The position numbers were made by a program, and so were the translations under genes. From Oscillospiraceae bacterium (GTDB taxonomy: Bacteria > Bacillota > Clostridia > Oscillospirales > Ruminococcaceae): a stretch of DNA of 7,415 bases. The notes beneath the pieces were generated by a model. That model made no database searches. It had not been told where the DNA came from and saw only the letters and a list, made by a program, of their open reading frames with translations. Within the stretch, counting starts at the first letter, position 1. Every line of letters begins with the position of its first letter. The stretch spans positions 1 through 7,415 of the forward strand of contig CAAGJI010000068.1 in the NCBI GenBank assembly GCA_900770195.1, given 5' to 3'. This document shows, in pieces, positions 6,893 to 7,415 of this stretch.

Positions 6893-6912
6893 GAATTAAT
6901 TATAACATAATA
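6881..6912. repeat. 10-base inverted repeat around a palindrome
   Basis: TATTATGTTA (6881-6890) and TAACATAATA (6903-6912) are perfect inverted copies, 12 bases apart. The spacer contains the palindrome AATTAATT (6894-6901). The right arm overlaps the possible extended -10 at 6899-6904, as an operator might. In such AT-rich DNA a repeat of this size could arise by chance. Confidence 0.5.
6899..6907 (-). promoter_or_regulatory. Possible extended -10 promoter element
   Basis: TGTTATAAT on the - strand combines a TG extension with a perfect TATAAT. The -35 position (ATTAAA at 17 bases) is poor, but extended -10 promoters tolerate that. It would drive the candidate small RNA. Confidence 0.35.
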
Positions 6913-6953
6913 TATAGGATATTTAATGTATTATTTTTAACTATAGTGTAAAA

Positions 6954-7318
6954 TTATTTGTCGTAAATAGCATCTTCATAACGGAAGAAAGAGAGAATAA
7001 CTGTAAGATTTCCGTTTAATTTTCTGAGGTCGTCAATAAATTTCTTCTGGTCAATGTCATTTTTTATCTCAATGCTGTATACAAGGTCAAAAAGCGAACC
7101 GAAATTTGTTGTTTTTATTCTCTTTAATCTCCATGAAGTTGTGTTTTTGTCAAGAACGTTGTCAAAAAGACCTATGTAGTTTAAATTTTCAGGAATGGTA
7201 ATTTTAAGTGTCATATGTGAAGTGCTTGCTGTACCATATCCTGTTTTATCAACAATAATAAGAACAAGTGCTATAAGAACAAATGAAGCCGCTGCAACTA
7301 TAGCAATTCCATAAAATA
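6954..7318 (-). pseudogene. DUF4956 family membrane protein, 3' fragment cut by an insertion
   Basis: About 120 residues of the C-terminal end of a DUF4956 protein remain. They hold the last membrane segment (AIVAAASFVLIALVLIIV), a short linker, and the cytoplasmic domain typical of the family: LKITIPENLNYIGLFD, then KTTNFGSLFDLVYSIEI, then FIDDLRKLNGNLTVIL. The function of the family is unknown; members often sit near VTC-type polyphosphate polymerase and CotH-like genes, a recollection not testable here. The frame stays open to the window edge (a Met codon lies at 7406), but upstream of residue FYGIA near 7316 it no longer resembles the family and runs antisense through a transposase start. 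The 5' part of the gene is therefore missing, and I place the break at the TA at 7317-7318. The surviving sequence has no internal stop or frameshift, so the insertion looks recent. Confidence 0.65.
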
Positions 7319-7415
7319 CCACAACAGTTGACAAAAGGTGTATACTAAAGGTAAGAGGCGATAAATATGTTACATAATGAAGCAAGAAAACTTTTGGTAG
7401 AAGCATATAATAAAA
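7317..7415 (+). mobile_element. Left end of an IS630-like insertion sequence, truncated by contig end
   Basis: The DUF4956 similarity stops near 7317, where a TA begins a new segment (TACCACAACAGTTGACA). Fifty bases later a transposase-like frame starts. IS630/Tc1-mariner elements insert at TA and duplicate it, which fits. Only about 99 bases are present, so neither the second terminal repeat nor the duplicated TA can be seen. The exact boundary is an inference. Confidence 0.55.
7367..7415 (+). CDS. IS630-like transposase, first 16 codons
   Basis: ATG at 7367 opens a frame to the window edge reading MLHNEARKLLVEAYNK. It has a well-placed AGAGG (7354-7358), eight bases upstream. The peptide resembles the start of IS630-family transposases, which begin with a helix-turn-helix of this kind before the DDE catalytic domain. 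Everything after residue 16, including the helix-turn-helix core and the catalytic residues, lies outside the window. The call rests on similarity remembered from short N-termini and on the interrupted neighbour gene. Confidence 0.55.
   Translation, partial: MLHNEARKLLVEAYNK

Noticed and set aside
7328..7346. TTGACA and TATACT as a transposase promoter
   Set aside because: The boxes are only seven bases apart, too close for sigma-A; no other pairing with a 16-18 base spacer was good.
7319..7406. The 150-residue frame from the Met codon at 7406 as a complete membrane protein
   Set aside because: Its first 30 residues are antisense to the transposase start and show no DUF4956 character; the frame is also open to the window edge, so the Met is arbitrary.

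Overview
The window looks like a whole short contig from a low-GC Clostridia bacterium, most likely a Ruminococcus-like gut or rumen member. The evidence is AT-rich coding, GGAGG ribosome binding sites, a dockerin-bearing secreted protein and Clostridia-type housekeeping proteins. No rRNA, tRNA or CRISPR array is visible. The first 19 bases are Illumina adapter sequence, not genome.

Left part (20-3009, + strand): a 5'-truncated lysyl-tRNA synthetase gene (lysS); a hairpin that may be a terminator or attenuator; an unrecognised one-pass membrane protein that starts with TTG; and endonuclease IV (nfo), whose ATG overlaps the stop of the membrane-protein gene. A hairpin at 3023-3054 separates nfo from the converging genes on its right.

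Middle part (3086-5464, - strand): a serine biosynthesis operon, serC (phosphoserine aminotransferase) then serA (3-phosphoglycerate dehydrogenase with a C-terminal ACT domain). It is driven by a near-consensus promoter, TTGACT-N17-TATAAT. The two enzymes catalyse the first two steps from 3-phosphoglycerate to serine. The phosphatase for the last step is not in the window.

Right part (5531-7415): a secreted transglutaminase-like protein with a C-terminal dockerin, pointing to a cellulosome- or amylosome-type system whose cohesin partners lie elsewhere. Upstream is a compact two-hairpin segment (6797-6871) that could be a small RNA or a structured 3' UTR. Next comes the 3' piece of a DUF4956 membrane-protein gene, which seems to be cut by an IS630-like insertion element at a TA near 7317. 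The transposase start (16 codons) runs off the right edge. A contig ending inside a multicopy element is a typical assembly break.

The most interesting points are the dockerin-transglutaminase protein, the interrupted DUF4956 gene, and the possible small RNA with a CU-rich loop. I did not find a clearly new multi-gene system.
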